DNA from: Silene conica
Taxonomy: Eukaryota; Streptophyta; Magnoliopsida; Caryophyllales; Caryophyllaceae
Direction: 5' to 3'
DNA: 64,000 bases
Assembly: GCA_029255685.2 (NCBI GenBank)
Contig: CM055315.2
Coordinates: forward strand, 71,019,681 to 71,083,680
The translations under genes were made by a program, and so were the position numbers. The notes under the pieces are model-generated. The model searched no databases, had not been told where the DNA came from, and saw nothing but the letters and a program-made list of their open reading frames with translations. Below, piece by piece: positions 1-11,583 of this stretch. Position 1 is the first letter of the stretch, and each line of letters begins with the position of its first letter.

Positions 1-985
1 AATTTAAGGACCATTGATATTTTAAAACCGAGGAGTATCACACAGAAGAAAAATAAAAGATATTCTATATGATATCCCTAAGTTTTTTCAATTCATATTC
101 TCTGGGTACCCCTCTTTTTCCATTTAAAAACTTTGACTGGACATAATTTGTGGTCACGAGTTCAAAATGCTTCGATTGGTTTTTTCAATTTCATCTCTTT
201 TACAATCTTTGATTTGAAAAAAAAAAAGTATTGTTACTTTCGAACTTGTTAGGAAAGTTAAGGTCAGTTTTTAATCAAGTAAACTTTGACCAACTATATC
301 TTATGGACTCATGGTTATGAGTTCATAGAGTAACGATTTATTTTCAAGTTGGTTATCTTTACGAGATCTTTCGTTTAAAAAGAGTTGCCGAGTTCAAATT
401 CGTGACCAGAATTTATAGACGGTTAAATTTTTCTTAACTAAAAAAGCGGGGTACATAATAGAATATGAAAAAAAAATATAGGATTATTTCATGAACTTTC
501 TATTAATTACTTTTCTTTGTAAATTGTCAAATTATTGTCACAAATTCCGTTTACTCAATCTTGAAAATATTTTCTTTATTAAATTTCAATATTTAAAAAC
601 TCAAATTTGGTTAGTTTGGGTATATTAAAACAATTTGTAAAATTTAAGGACCATTGATATTTTTAAAAATCGAGGAGTATCACACAGGAGAAAAAAAGAG
701 ATATTCTACATGGCATCCCTAAGTTTTTTCATATCATATGGGGTACCGCTCTTTTTCCATTTAAAAAGTTTGACTAGCTATAATTTGTGATCACGAGTTC
801 AAAATGTATCGTTTTTTTCAAGTTAATGTTCTTTACAATCTTTAATTTGAAAAAAAAATATTGCTACTTTGAACTTGTTGCGAGAGTTGCAGTCAGTTTT
901 CAACCAAATAAACTTTGACCGGCTATATCTTATGGTTATGAATTTCTATAGTAACGATTTTTTTAACTTGACCATCTTTACGAGA
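1..985. repeat. AT-rich tandem duplication, ~640-bp period
   Basis: The opening text at 1-372 recurs at about 641-985 with scattered differences (both copies share the run GGACCATTGATATTT, the GAGTATCACACA block, the TTTGACC...TATATCTTATGG block and the ending TCTTTACGAGATC). Smaller modules repeat inside each copy, including GGTCACGAGTTCAAA-like text that also occurs inverted near 390-410. No open frame of interest is present. It could be part of a satellite-like array cut by the window edge or the noncoding end of an old element. Confidence 0.6.
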
Positions 986-1733
986 TCCGTGTTGTGATAC
1001 GGGTATCCTCGCGCTGCGATATGATTGTCGATGACAGTGTTGTGATGCCATCACCAAGAGTGACGATGGAAACGATATGGTTGTGTTGAGATTTTCTGTC
1101 CTTCTACTAGCGGTGTATGTGTTACTATCGTGTTTTAATGATGTTGTCCCTTTTGTTGTCGTGACGTGTGGATAAAATTTCGGATGTGATTATTTTATTG
1201 TCTTATTTTCATATGTTTTGCGTTCATGAGATCTAATTGCTGGTTTATGAATGAATTTGACGTGCGTGGAGCATTTTTTAACATAGGTGTATACTTGTGA
1301 GACGAACTATTGAAAGGATACATCATTTTGGTATAGACATATAGATGTTGTCATGGTCACTTTTGTTTATCAAGACCTTGGACTCCTGGGCGAGAGTAAT
1401 GTAGGATATAGGTGAGAGTCGTATGTGGTTGTTGTTTCGATAGTTGTAATTGTACCTTTGATAAGTGGAAACAAAGTTGTGGGAGATTGTTGGAGAACTT
1501 TCGGTAATGTGTGAAGTTAGGCGCCTGTTATCATGGTTTTAGAAAATAATTAGTGGAATATGTGTACAAAGCTAGAAGTCACGGGTGGAATATGATTCCT
1601 CGGTATGTTGGGATTAGTATCATGTTAACTGATGGATGAACTAGGAAGGAGAAAAAATTTTGAGGATTAGGGGAACATGTAATAGTTTTGAGTTATAAGT
1701 GAGGTTTGGGGGTTTAAATGCGGGGATAGAAAG
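986..1733. other. noncoding flank of the Retand insertion, probably Tekay-like interior
   Basis: A G/T-rich stretch with no open frame, ending exactly at the Retand target duplication GAAAG (1729-1733). Its composition resembles 35942-37184 on the other side of the insertion, so both are probably halves of the interior 3' region of the chromovirus whose LTR is at 37185-38529. No protein domain or second LTR was found here; the left limit at about 985 is where the AT-rich repeat stops. Confidence 0.35.
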
Positions 1734-2414
1734 TGTAACAGCAGATTTCGTATCGCGATAACTGAAATACAAAACAATGAAACAAATAAATTTTATTAAT
1801 TAAATATCAAAATGTTACGTGTACAATCTCTAATGTATCCTCTGATTCTAATTTGCCGTGACAGGTTACGTATACACTCTATGTAGCAGGGTGTGAACGT
1901 TGTATTTGAATGACACCTATAGAGGTCGCGTACACTCTAATAAGAGGTGTCGATTTGTATTCTTGAGAGGGTCGCGGTGACTTGTTCTCTCTTGAACGTT
2001 GTAGCTTGGACTTGAATCTCTTGGGCAGGCGGCACAGTTTTGGTGTGCTTCTTGACTGCTTGCAGAAGTAATTTGCAGAGGGAGCTTGTAGAACTTTTGT
2101 GTCTTCTTCTCTCTCTAAATTATGATTAGTCCAATCTCCTGAAATGAATGAGGATAGCTCCTTTTATAGGATTTCAATTCCCCTTAGTGGACTTTGACAT
2201 TCACAGGCCCATTTGTGGGTTTTACTTGTGAACTTGGTCCAAATTTGTTTTTTTTCGGGTTTAAGGATCCGGATAGCTTCTTTTGTAATCTGAATCGACC
2301 CGTATTTGATTTAGTCGGGACAAAATAATTAAATTAAGTTAAAATTTGGTATTAACTCAAAATAATTGATTTATTTTATTTACTCGGCACATTAATAAAT
2401 TTTCTGTGCCTACA
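1734..2414 (-). repeat. 3' LTR of the Retand-like element
   Basis: 681 bp, TGTAGG... to ...TTACA on the minus strand. It matches 35256-35936 except for about four substitutions. A TATA-like box (TATAAAAG on the minus strand) lies at 2161-2168. Confidence 0.93.
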
Positions 2415-2429
2415 AATTGCCCCCTCGAG
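2415..2429 (-). other. polypurine tract of the Retand-like element
   Basis: On the minus strand this reads CTCGAGGGGGCAATT and directly precedes the TGTAGG start of the 3' LTR, the place where second-strand priming of an LTR retrotransposon begins. Confidence 0.75.
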
Positions 2430-4383
2430 ACCTTGTCACGTGCACTTTTGGGTGTCTTGACGTGGCGGGGTCTCGATTCCTTTTGCTTTGACTTGGAAGT
2501 CGATAATGAACGCCCTAACTTGTCATCCAGGTAGTCCATTTTTCTTGTAATATCATCCGGTCATTTTTTTTGTTAGACTTGTTGGATAATACACTTTTTT
2601 GTTTGACTTGAAAGTCATAAGGTACCCATACTTGTCGTAAGGTAGCTCCGTTTGACTTGACTTGGGAGTCGATGGCACCTCAACTTGTCGTCCAGGTAAT
2701 TCATTTTTTTAATGTCACCCTATCATTACCTGATTTAGCGGATGAATTTTTTGTTGGACTTAAAAGTCGACGGACACTGAAACTTTGTTGTTAAAGTAAC
2801 CGATATGAAACATATTGGCTTGTCGCCAAATCCATGAGAAGTTTGATCTCAACTTTGATTCATTACCAAAATGCTTGGTATAATTAGCCAAACTTGGTAA
2901 CTAGAATAATTTGACTAGTTAACATAATTGTATCTATGAGGTTTCCTTATTCCGCTGGTTTCCAAAATTCTTTGGCCACATGACTATTTCTTTGGAGTAG
3001 GGTTGATATTTTGATAACACCAAAACCTATATATACTCAAAAAACATCTCCATAGTCCCCATACCATCATCGCCGAACTCCTTGTGTTTGATTGTCGTCG
3101 AAACATCGGAAAGGTATGCGCCTTTAATATTATATCCCGCGAACATCCCGCTAATTTCCCTGTCTTTCCATTCTCCTCTGTTTTTTCCTTTTGTTCTCAA
3201 TTTGTTTTAATGCTTTTATTTAGATGCACAAGTAGAGTTCTAGCACCATCGGACATCATCTCGCTCTGAACTCTCGTATTAATCCTCATTGTGCGACGAA
3301 CCCGACTTATACGAGTAAACTTTCATACTCTTTCCTTTTTCTTGCTCGGTATTTGTTGTACCATGCTTATTGATGAACAATTAAAACCGACACAACCAAC
3401 TGCCTTAGAAGTCGTCTTATGTTGCTAGACCATCTCTTCTTTGTGTGCTCTTTGTGTAACATGCACTGCCTAATGCATGCCAGTGGTATGGTCTTCTTCT
3501 TCAAGTTATTTTTTTGTTCAAATCTTGATGTGGCTATGTTCATTGTTGATTTCCCATGTCTTTGAGCACATGCAAAGGTAAAGATATTAAACTTATCTTA
3601 CCTTCGCTTAAGCTACTGAGTTGTTAACATTGAGTTTCAACAAAAATAACCATATTTCTTCCCGAAATCTCACGTTGCACTGAATCCTTTTGCAGACATT
3701 TCAACCCGAAACTCTTTGATTTGACATACAAACTTCGCCAAACCGGATCGATGTATAAGGCGCTCTCTTTGAATCCTTTTTTTTTAAGCCTTATTGTTTA
3801 CCAGACCCGCTTGAAAGTGTAAATTACAACGGTAAGGCAGTTGCGTAAAACCAAGCTGACTTAACTCTTTGACTTTGATCATATGAATCCTAGCTTATTA
3901 AAAAGATAGGGTTGATGTTCTATAGCCTGGAAGTATTTTTACTTTTTTTTTTTTAAAACAAAAAGCAAAGAGAATTGAGGATTTGAGGTCAAAGATATGT
4001 GTGGAAACATATGGGTAATTGGCGTGAGTGCAGAGGATTTCTTTTTTGAAAGGTCTTACTCTAACGTAAACAAATAAAGACCATCTTTTCTTTGTGTAGT
4101 CTTTGCTTAATTTTTTCCAACGCATTCCTGGCATGATTTTCACTTTGAATACCCTTTTTTTTTAAACTGTCAGTACTCTACAATTCCGAGTTTACTTGAT
4201 TTGTCTCCTCACAATCATAGCTTTTGGAAGGTAGCATTCTCATCCTTTTATTTTTTTCCTTCTTTGTTTACACATTAATCTCAGATAATGTTGTCTCGTC
4301 TCCTCTTGTTTGCACATGTATTTGTTGGTTGTTTCTCAGTGTAGGTTTGAGACCATTTCAAATTAGGCTCAACTAATGTGGAT
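2430..4383 (-). other. 3' noncoding region of the Retand-like element, unique part
   Basis: About 1.95 kb between the polypurine tract and the tandem repeats. It is pyrimidine-rich on the plus strand, with several loosely repeated blocks built around GACTTG and GTCGTC near 2450-2790. Short frames exist, but none looks like a protein. Tat elements typically carry a long untranslated 3' region here. Confidence 0.55.
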
Positions 4384-4385
4384 CT

Positions 4386-4626
4386 ACTCCGGTCGGATCA
4401 TTTCGACTCTCTTCGGATTGTCATGCAATGTACCCGATTCGTCGACCGCATGAAGATATAGAGGATACTCCGGTCGGATCATTTCTACTCTCTTCGGATT
4501 GTCATGCAATGTACCCGATTCGTCGACCGCATGAAGATATAAAGGATACTCCGGTCGGATCATTTCGACTCTCTTCGGATTGTCATGCAATGTACCCGAT
4601 TCGTCGACCGCATGAAGATATAAAGG
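4386..4626. repeat. 81-bp tandem repeat, 3 copies
   Basis: Units start with ACTCCGGTCGGATCATTT at 4386, 4467 and 4548, exactly 81 bp apart, and end in ATTCGTCGACCGCATGAAG. Because 81 is a multiple of three, shadow frames stay open on both strands; these should not be taken for genes. It is part of the variable 3' region of the Retand-like element. Confidence 0.9.
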
Positions 4627-5045
4627 TGCAAGAGACAAGAGATTCCAAGCTATTCCGAGTCCTAACTCGTCGACTGCAAGAGGTGTAAGAGACAAGAGAT
4701 TCCAAGCTACTCCGAGTCTTGACTCGTCGACTGCAAGAGGTGTACGTGACAAGAGATTCCAAGCTACTCTGAGTCATGACTCGTCGACCGCAAGAGGCTG
4801 CAAAGTGCAAGAGTTTTTCAAGCTACTCCGAGTCATGACTCGTCGACCGCAAGAGGCTGCAAAGTGCAAGAGTTTTTCAAGCTACTCCGAGCCCTGACTC
4901 GTCGACTGCAAGAGGCTGCAAAGTGTAAGAGATTTCAAGCTACTTCGAGCCCTGACTCGTCGACTGCAAGAGGCTGCAAAGTGCAAGAGATTCCAAGCTA
5001 CTTCGAGCCCTGACCCGTCGACTGCAAGAGGCTGCAAAGTGCAAA
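4627..5045. repeat. 57-59-bp tandem repeat, 7 copies
   Basis: Units contain CAAGCTACTCCGAG...GACTCGTCGACTGCAAGAG. The anchor CAAGC falls at 4646, 4703, 4760, 4819, 4878, 4936 and 4994. The first three units lack the GGCTGCAAAGTG tail present in later ones. Located in the 3' region of the Retand-like element, directly after the 81-bp array. Confidence 0.9.
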
Positions 5046-5049
5046 GTGT

Positions 5050-5460
5050 ACTTCACAAGATCAAGTTAACGTAGTTCAAAGAGGGATGGTGTTTGTTTGG
5101 AGGTGTGGCTGCACTTGAACAAAGTGTTTATTCAAATTGCCTACGTACTTGCAAAGCTGACAATGTGACAACTTGCAAGATCAAGCCAACGTAGTTCAGA
5201 GATGGGTGAGGTTTGTTTGAAGGTGTGGCTGCACTTGAGCTACATGTTCACCCAAGCTGCCTACGTACTTATAAAGCACAAAGTACTTTACAAGTTAAAG
5301 CCGACGTAGTTCATGAAAGATGAAAGGATAGGATTTTTTTGTTTTTTTTTTTGAAGGTGTGGCTGCACTTGAGCTACATGTTCACCCAAGCTGCCTACGT
5401 ACCTGTAAAGCACGAAGTACTTTACAAGATCAAGCCGACGTAGTTCATGAAAGATAGAAG
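5050..5460. repeat. ~115-134-bp tandem repeat, about 3.5 copies
   Basis: The anchor CAAGATCAAGCCRACGTAG (with variants) occurs at 5055, 5176, 5291 and 5425, each followed by GTAGTTCA and then GGTGTGGCTGCACTTGA and GCCTACGTAC. Unit length varies mainly through T-rich stretches. It is the third array in the same 3' region, next to the end of integrase. Confidence 0.85.
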
Positions 5461-5558
5461 GATATTTTTTTTTTGTTTTGTGTGTGACTTTTTTTTTTTT
5501 TTTTTTGGTTTTGTTGATGCAGTTTATCCTCTTGCTTAGGAGGCTTCACCGTTGGAGC

Positions 5559-7712
5559 TTAAGAATAGTAGCGCTTCAGAAACTTTCCATTGATTGGGCC
5601 TACGTGAACACCGTCTTTATCCACGATTTTGTAGGCACCATTTGTGTAGACCTCCTTCACGACGTATGGACCATCCCACTTAGAGGTGAACTTACCTACT
5701 GGCTTATGAGAGGTGATAATTGGCGTTCGTACCGCAAGTACCATGTCCCCTACTTGAAAAGAACGAGGGCGCACCTTTTTGTTGAATGCGCGTGACATCC
5801 TTGCTTGGTAGCATTGGAGTTTTTGTTGAGTCTCTAATCTTTTTTCATCGAGAGCTTCTAACTCTGCCAACCGCAACTTGTCATTTTCATCAGTTGTGAG
5901 TCCCTCCTGAATAGCAATGCGTAAGGAAGGGATTTGCAACTCTAAAGGTAACACGGCTTCGACTCCATACACCAACGCATACGGAGTTGCCTGAGTAGGT
6001 GTTTTGTAAGTGGTACGATACGCCCATAATGTTTCACCAATTCTTTCATGCCAGTCTCGCTTGGACTTCGCTACTACTTTCCTCAACAAGTTGCAAAGGG
6101 TCTTGTTGAAGGCTTCAGCCAAGCCATTCGCAGGAGCGTTGTACATTGATGACCTGTATTGTTTGAAATTGAATTTCTCACTCAAACTTCTCATGAGATG
6201 ATTGAAGAATTGTTTCCCGTTGTCAGTTGTGATACGTTGCGGTACGCCATATCTGAAGATGATCTGTGTTCGAATGAAGTCCACAACATTTTCTTTCTTC
6301 ACCTCCCGTAGTGTGATTACTTCTGCCCATTTTGAGAAGTAGTCAGTACCTGTGAGAATGTATTCGTGTCCATTTGAGGCCTTTGGAACAAGAGGTCCCA
6401 CAACGTCAAGTCCCCAAGCTTCAAAAGGCCATGAAGAAACAGTAGGGTGTAATGGCTCTGGAGGTTGGTGTATAAAGTTTGCATAAAATTGACAAGGTTC
6501 ACACTTTTTTGCGAAGTCCAAACAATCTTGTATCATGGTTGGCCAATAATACCCCATTCTCTTTACACGGTCATGAAGTTTAGGCCCAGATTTATGAGCA
6601 CCACAAATGCTAGAATGAGCTTCGTGCATGGCTTCAGCAGCTTCAGATTTGCTTAGACACCTCAACCATTGCCCTGAGAAAGAACGTCTATAGAGCGTCC
6701 CTTTATAATGAATAAACTTTGGAGCACGCCGACGTATTTCTACCTTGCGTCTGGGGTCGTCAGGTAGTTTTTGGTGATCCAAGAAGTCAATGATGGGTTG
6801 GCGCCAGTCATCTTCATCAATTGTGTAGACGCATATCATGTTTGTTGCATCTACATTCTCTTCTCCTTCAAGCAACGATACTGCCCAACGATTGCAGACT
6901 GGGACTTGCATCGATTCTTCTGCCCCCAATGCCAAAGTGGCTGCAAGATTAGCAAGCGCGTCAGCCAACTTATTAGCACTCCGTGGTACATGACCAATTT
7001 TGATGGAGTCAAGTTGGTTGAGTAGTTGCAATGCTCGTCGATGATAAGGAATCAAGTCTTCCTTCTTCACTTCGTATCCATCGAGTACTTGACTTATCAC
7101 TAGCTGCGAGTCACCATAGATATCCATATCTCTGACGCCTATTCCAATCGCCATTTGGAGACCAAGTATGAAAGCTTGGTATTCGGCCATATTATTTGTG
7201 CACAACTGAGTAAGCGTAAAGGCATATGGCATAAGATGATTTTGTGGAGTTACGAATACAACTCCAGCTCCAACTCCATCTTGTCTTGCAGCACCATCGA
7301 AGTACATTTTCCATGGAGGTAGAATATCCACGTAGAAGATTTCTTCTCCTGGGAGGTCATCTGAAATTTCCCACTCAGCTGGTACTGGATGATCAGTGAA
7401 GAAATCGGCGATAACTTGACCTTTCACCGCCTTTTGGGGAACGAACACCAAGTCATACTGCTTAAGTAACATTGCCCATTTCGCAAGCCTCCCAGATAAG
7501 ACTGGTCTTGAGAGTATATATTTGATTGTGTCAGCTTTGGAGACTATGTGTATCGTATGTGCCTGCATGTAATGCCTTAACTTCTGGATTGCAAACACCA
7601 AGGCGAGACATATCTTCTCAATTGGAGAATAATTCAATTTAGCTCCAACTAGAGTACGACTCAAGTAGTAGAGTGCCCTTTCCTTGCGGTCTTCAATCTC
7701 TTGGGCACACAT
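5559..7712 (-). CDS. Retand-like RNase H, second RNase H and integrase
   Basis: Part of the Tat-lineage polyprotein, translated from the minus strand. In order it shows the end of the RT-linked RNase H (YYLSRTLVGAKLNYSPIEK), then a second RNase H starting at MYFDGAARQDGVGAGVVFV with catalytic-type D, E and D positions (DGAAR, NNMAEYQA, GDSQLV), then the integrase zinc finger (H...H, CEPCQ) and catalytic core (GLDVVGP, TDYFSKWAE, TDNGKQF), and a C-terminal region with FQVGDMVL. Integrase inserts the DNA copy into chromatin; the RNase H domains degrade the RNA template. Fossil copy; it ends at the start of the repeat-rich 3' region. Confidence 0.9.
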   Translation of the reverse strand: MCAQEIEDRKERALYYLSRTLVGAKLNYSPIEKICLALVFAIQKLRHYMQAHTIHIVSKADTIKYILSRPVLSGRLAKWAMLLKQYDLVFVPQKAVKGQVIADFFTDHPVPAEWEISDDLPGEEIFYVDILPPWKMYFDGAARQDGVGAGVVFVTPQNHLMPYAFTLTQLCTNNMAEYQAFILGLQMAIGIGVRDMDIYGDSQLVISQVLDGYEVKKEDLIPYHRRALQLLNQLDSIKIGHVPRSANKLADALANLAATLALGAEESMQVPVCNRWAVSLLEGEENVDATNMICVYTIDEDDWRQPIIDFLDHQKLPDDPRRKVEIRRRAPKFIHYKGTLYRRSFSGQWLRCLSKSEAAEAMHEAHSSICGAHKSGPKLHDRVKRMGYYWPTMIQDCLDFAKKCEPCQFYANFIHQPPEPLHPTVSSWPFEAWGLDVVGPLVPKASNGHEYILTGTDYFSKWAEVITLREVKKENVVDFIRTQIIFRYGVPQRITTDNGKQFFNHLMRSLSEKFNFKQYRSSMYNAPANGLAEAFNKTLCNLLRKVVAKSKRDWHERIGETLWAYRTTYKTPTQATPYALVYGVEAVLPLELQIPSLRIAIQEGLTTDENDKLRLAELEALDEKRLETQQKLQCYQARMSRAFNKKVRPRSFQVGDMVLAVRTPIITSHKPVGKFTSKWDGPYVVKEVYTNGAYKIVDKDGVHVGPINGKFLKRYYS

Positions 7713-7832
7713 TGCCCCCAGCGAACGTTCTTGCGCTGCAATATAAAGTACAAGTGGCTTTCCTGGAATTGGTGCCCCCAGAACTGGCGCACTGGCTAGG
7801 TACTTCTTAATGCTATTGAAAGCATTTCTGCA

Positions 7833-8700
7833 CTATTCATCCCACTGGAATGGAGCATCCTTCTTCATAAGATGACTGAATGGCTGACAACGTCCGGCTA
7901 GATTAGAGATAAACCTTCGAATGTATGCCAAGCGTCCTTGCAATCCTCGTAGCTCCTTCAACGTTTTTGGTTCTGGCATTTCGTTGATGGCCTTGATTTT
8001 TGTTTGGTCGATTTCGATACCTCTATGTCTGACCACGAAGCCCAAGAACTTCCCAGATGTGACACCGAATGCGCACTTGAGTGGATTCATCTTAAGTTGA
8101 TATTTTCTAAGTCTTTCGAAGACAGCCCGAAGGTCTTTGATGTGGTCTTCTCTTTTCTTTGATTTAACCACCACGTCATCAACATAGCACTCTATTGTTT
8201 TATGCAGCATGTCATCGAAAATCTTTTGCATCGCGCGTTGGTATGTAGCGCCAGCATTCTTCAATCCAAATGGCATGACCGTGTAGCAGAAGATCCCTTT
8301 TGGGGTTCGAAAACCTGTTGCTTCTTGGTCTTCAGGAGCCATATGTATTTGATTGTAACCAGCAGTACAATCCATGAAGGAGAGTGCTTCGTGACCAGTT
8401 GTCGCATCAATCATCAACTCTGTGACTGGTAAAGGGAAGTCATCCTTTGGGCATGCTTCATTAAGATCTCGAAAATCCACGCATATGCGTAATTGTCCAT
8501 TCTTCTTTCTGACTGGGACAATATTTGCTATCCAGGTAGGATATGCGAATGAAACCCGCCTCTATGCGTTTATTTACTTCATTTTCAATTTCAGGTACAA
8601 GCTCCGTCCTGAAACGACGGTGGGGTTGCTTCTTGGCACTGATGCTTTTCTTGATTGCTAGACGATGAACTGCGATGTTTGGGCTGAGTCCAGGCATCTC
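7833..8700 (-). CDS. Retand-like reverse transcriptase region
   Basis: Minus-strand reverse transcriptase of the Tat element. Recognisable blocks are MDFRDLNEACPKDDFPLP, SFMDCTAGYNQIHMAPED, the MPFGLKNAGATYQR block, the catalytic YVDDVVVKS motif and the FLGFVV...GIEIDQTKIKAI thumb region. It copies element RNA into DNA inside virus-like particles. Upstream, towards higher coordinates, sits the linker from protease. Fossil copy. Confidence 0.88.
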
Positions 8701-10239
8701 TTTGTAACTCCAAGCAAAGACATCTTTGTATTCGATCAACAACTTGTAGTACTCTTCCTCTTCTTCCTTAGTTAGTAGAGCACTAACATAAATGGGGCGA
8801 GGATTTTCAGGAGTTCCCAAGTTGAGTTCTTTGAGTTCATCCACAGTCGATTGCCCCCCGTCTTCATGTGTTTCAGGAGCCTCGTCAGCTTCAACTTCTT
8901 TATCCACATCAGGCATCTCTTCTACTGTGATGTGATATGATGACGTGACATTTTCGAGATCATTTGGTTCTTTTGGACTGGAGGGACTTCGAGATAAAGA
9001 AGCAAGATCTTCTGCATCTTTTGACTGGCCCGTGAGAACTAGTACACGTCTCCTTACTTTGAGTGGTTCATGTTGTATGATATCCACTACTTGCATACGT
9101 TTCGTGCGAGATGGTACCGCGCTTCTCAGGTCATCACTTGATCTTATTTCTTCTTCAACTTGTTTCGCAGAAGTTGAGAAAGAATGTTTGTCACCACAAC
9201 TCTTCTTGGGATCTCCTAGTCGATTGAAGACTGTTTTTGATGGATTGCCCAAGCGATCACGTATTGTACTCTTCTTGTTCATGCACAGCGAAGGTACTTG
9301 TGTTTTGACTTCACCTTTATCTTGATTGCCACGCCTAGCAAATACTGAAGTGCGTTTAGTTGAAACACTTGGTCTTCCCAACCTTGTAAATACCGAAGAA
9401 TGTGACTTTTTTGCAGGTGGACTTATGCGATCGAAAACCGAAGATGAATGCGCCTTTTCTCCTTCTTGTTCATCTTCTGCAACCTCTTCCACTGTAATGT
9501 GCTGAGAAGATGTACTAGCGCCTCTTCTGCGAGCACCAATCTTCACAGGTGCAGGAGACTCGTATCCCAACCCAGGTTTGGATGCTATGAAACTCCCTTT
9601 TTGCTTGAAGAACTCTTGTTGCGCCTTATTAAGGCCATATGGCTCAACTTTTATAACCTTCCCAAGGGGAGTCGGATTTGTGAAGTCATAACCAGCCTTT
9701 GCAAGTAGTCTGTATGCATTAGGATCAAACATCCCTTTATTTTCCTCACTTGAAGGTTGACTGGATGAATGGACAAAACCCATAGGAGGTGGTTTCACAA
9801 CCTTTGTTTGGGATGAACTTGTCAGAGGTATAATAACTTTTGCGACCCATTCTTGCTTGATCGTCTGACTTGACTTATATTTGTCCTTAGGTTCTGTCTT
9901 TGATGTTGAACATTCTGCGAAAGGACTCTCCCCATCTTTGCGCCGAGACTTTGGGATGTAGCGTAGTACTGGCGGCGCGGTCTTCTGCGTCATCTCTTCT
10001 TTCTTGGATGAGGTGATAGGCATGGTTACCTTGCTTGCCTCTACCTTGACATCGACTTCTTTAGCAGGATTTGGAGTTGCATTTTCCATGACGATGGTCT
10101 TTTCTCGCTTGCCCCCTTTCCCTGTTGAAGAGATGGTGGTTGGCATGAACTCACTGGACGTACCGTTTTCTTCAAAGAATTTTGCATCAGCGAAAAAGGC
10201 ATCGACTTTAGAGAAAGGTTTTGCATCTCCATTCTCCAT
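8700..10239 (-). CDS. Retand-like polyprotein linker between protease and reverse transcriptase
   Basis: A long, charged, low-complexity stretch of the minus-strand polyprotein linking protease to reverse transcriptase. It carries several copies of a short motif of the kind SVFxRLGxP (SVFTRLGRPS, SVFARRGN, IRDRLGNPS, VFNRLGDPK). It ends in the RT N-terminal lead-in containing YKDVFAWSYKEMPGLSPNIA, which is typical of Ty3/gypsy. No enzyme motif occurs in the linker itself. Tat elements are known for long extra regions here. Confidence 0.75.
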
Positions 10240-11578
10240 CTATCTTTCTCTCACCGCCGCGATAATACTTCAAGCATTGATGAAGGGTTGAGGCAACGAC
10301 TCCATTTTCATGTTTCCAAGGTCGACCTAACAACAATTTGAATGATGTCTTGGCATCGATGACGTGGAACAATGTGTCGGAAGACAAGTCACCCATGCTA
10401 AGGTTTACTCGGATCATTCCAACTGCGCGCTCACCATTTAAGTTGAAAACATGAATCATTGTTCGACTATTTGATAGTTCGTCCGTCGTGATCCTCAACT
10501 CTTGCATGGTCGCCTTTGGCATGAGGTTGACCCCTGAACCTTCATCGATCAAGATACGCTTGACTTTATGCCCCCGGATATACCCTGACACATAGAGAGG
10601 CCTATTGTGAAGTGTAGACCCAAGAAGTAAATCTTCATCTGAAAAACTCAAGGCTGCGTTGCAGGAGAAACATCCAGTTGATTGCTCGGTGGGCTCAACC
10701 TTTTCTTTCATCTTGCCCGCATACAACTCTAGTTTCTCGAGTCCTTGAAGTATCAATTGACGCTTCTCTTTAGGCAAATGAAATATTTCCTTCCATCCCA
10801 TGTTTGCAGGGAGGCCATCTAGAGCATTCATCACTTCATCATCCTTTTGAGGGTGAGGTTGCTGTGTTGGCACTGCATCATCCGCCTCGCCTTTCTCTAT
10901 ATTTTCTTCATTACCACCTTCAATCGCTGAGGTAGTGCACACGGTAACTTTGTTCAAGAAATCTCGTGGGAAGAATTCTTCTAAGGTAATATGCCTTAGT
11001 GGTTCCTGCTCTAACACATCTGTAGGCAAGACATGAGATTTGATCACAGTTTTAGGCTTTTTCTTCCCTCTTTGCTTGCGAGGCCTTTTCTTCTTTGGCT
11101 TGCTTCGCCGACGCTGGACTATTTGCTTCACTTGTTTCCTTGGCTTCCTACGTGTTACCAAGGTCCAGCCTTCATCGTCGTCATCTTCATCTTTATTTTC
11201 CTCACTCTTATCTTGAGGAGTTGACTTTGTTTTTGCTGATATTGAAGGTAATGACGACGTTGACCTTTGGATCCGTAACGTTGTAGGCTTAAAACTTCCA
11301 AATTGCAGCGTATGCACAAAACATCCTTGATGCATAGCTGGCTCTTCAGACTCCTCCAAGACCGCAGTTGTTTGATTCGTTGAAACTGTTTCATCCAAGT
11401 CAAGAATAATCTTCCCTTCCTTGGATAGCTGCATTATCTTTTCTTTAAGTGTTATACACTTTTCAAGGGGATGGCCCAACAATCTATGATAGCGACAGTA
11501 GTTAGCATCTCCTGTTTTGTTTGCTTGCTCAGGGCGCTTGGACTCTGGCAATTGTATAACCCTTTTTCTCAAGGAGGT
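10240..11578 (-). CDS. Retand-like gag end and aspartic protease
   Basis: Minus-strand part of gag-pol. It starts with a gag C-terminal block containing a YCRYHRLLGH element, followed by a very basic stretch (RRRSKPKKKRPRKQRGKK) that could bind nucleic acid. The protease domain has LIDEGSGVNLMP as the active-site region, SFKLLLGRPW as the flap/LLG motif, and a tail ending in YYRGGERKIDGEWRC. The protease cuts the polyprotein. At 11578 the frame is interrupted by the nested copia element. Confidence 0.82.
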
Positions 11579-11583
11579 CGTCT

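Noticed and set aside
4384-4810. Overlapping open frames on both strands (up to 122 codons)
   Set aside because: They run through the 81-bp and 57-59-bp tandem arrays; repeat periods keep the frames open and the peptides are just repeated array text.
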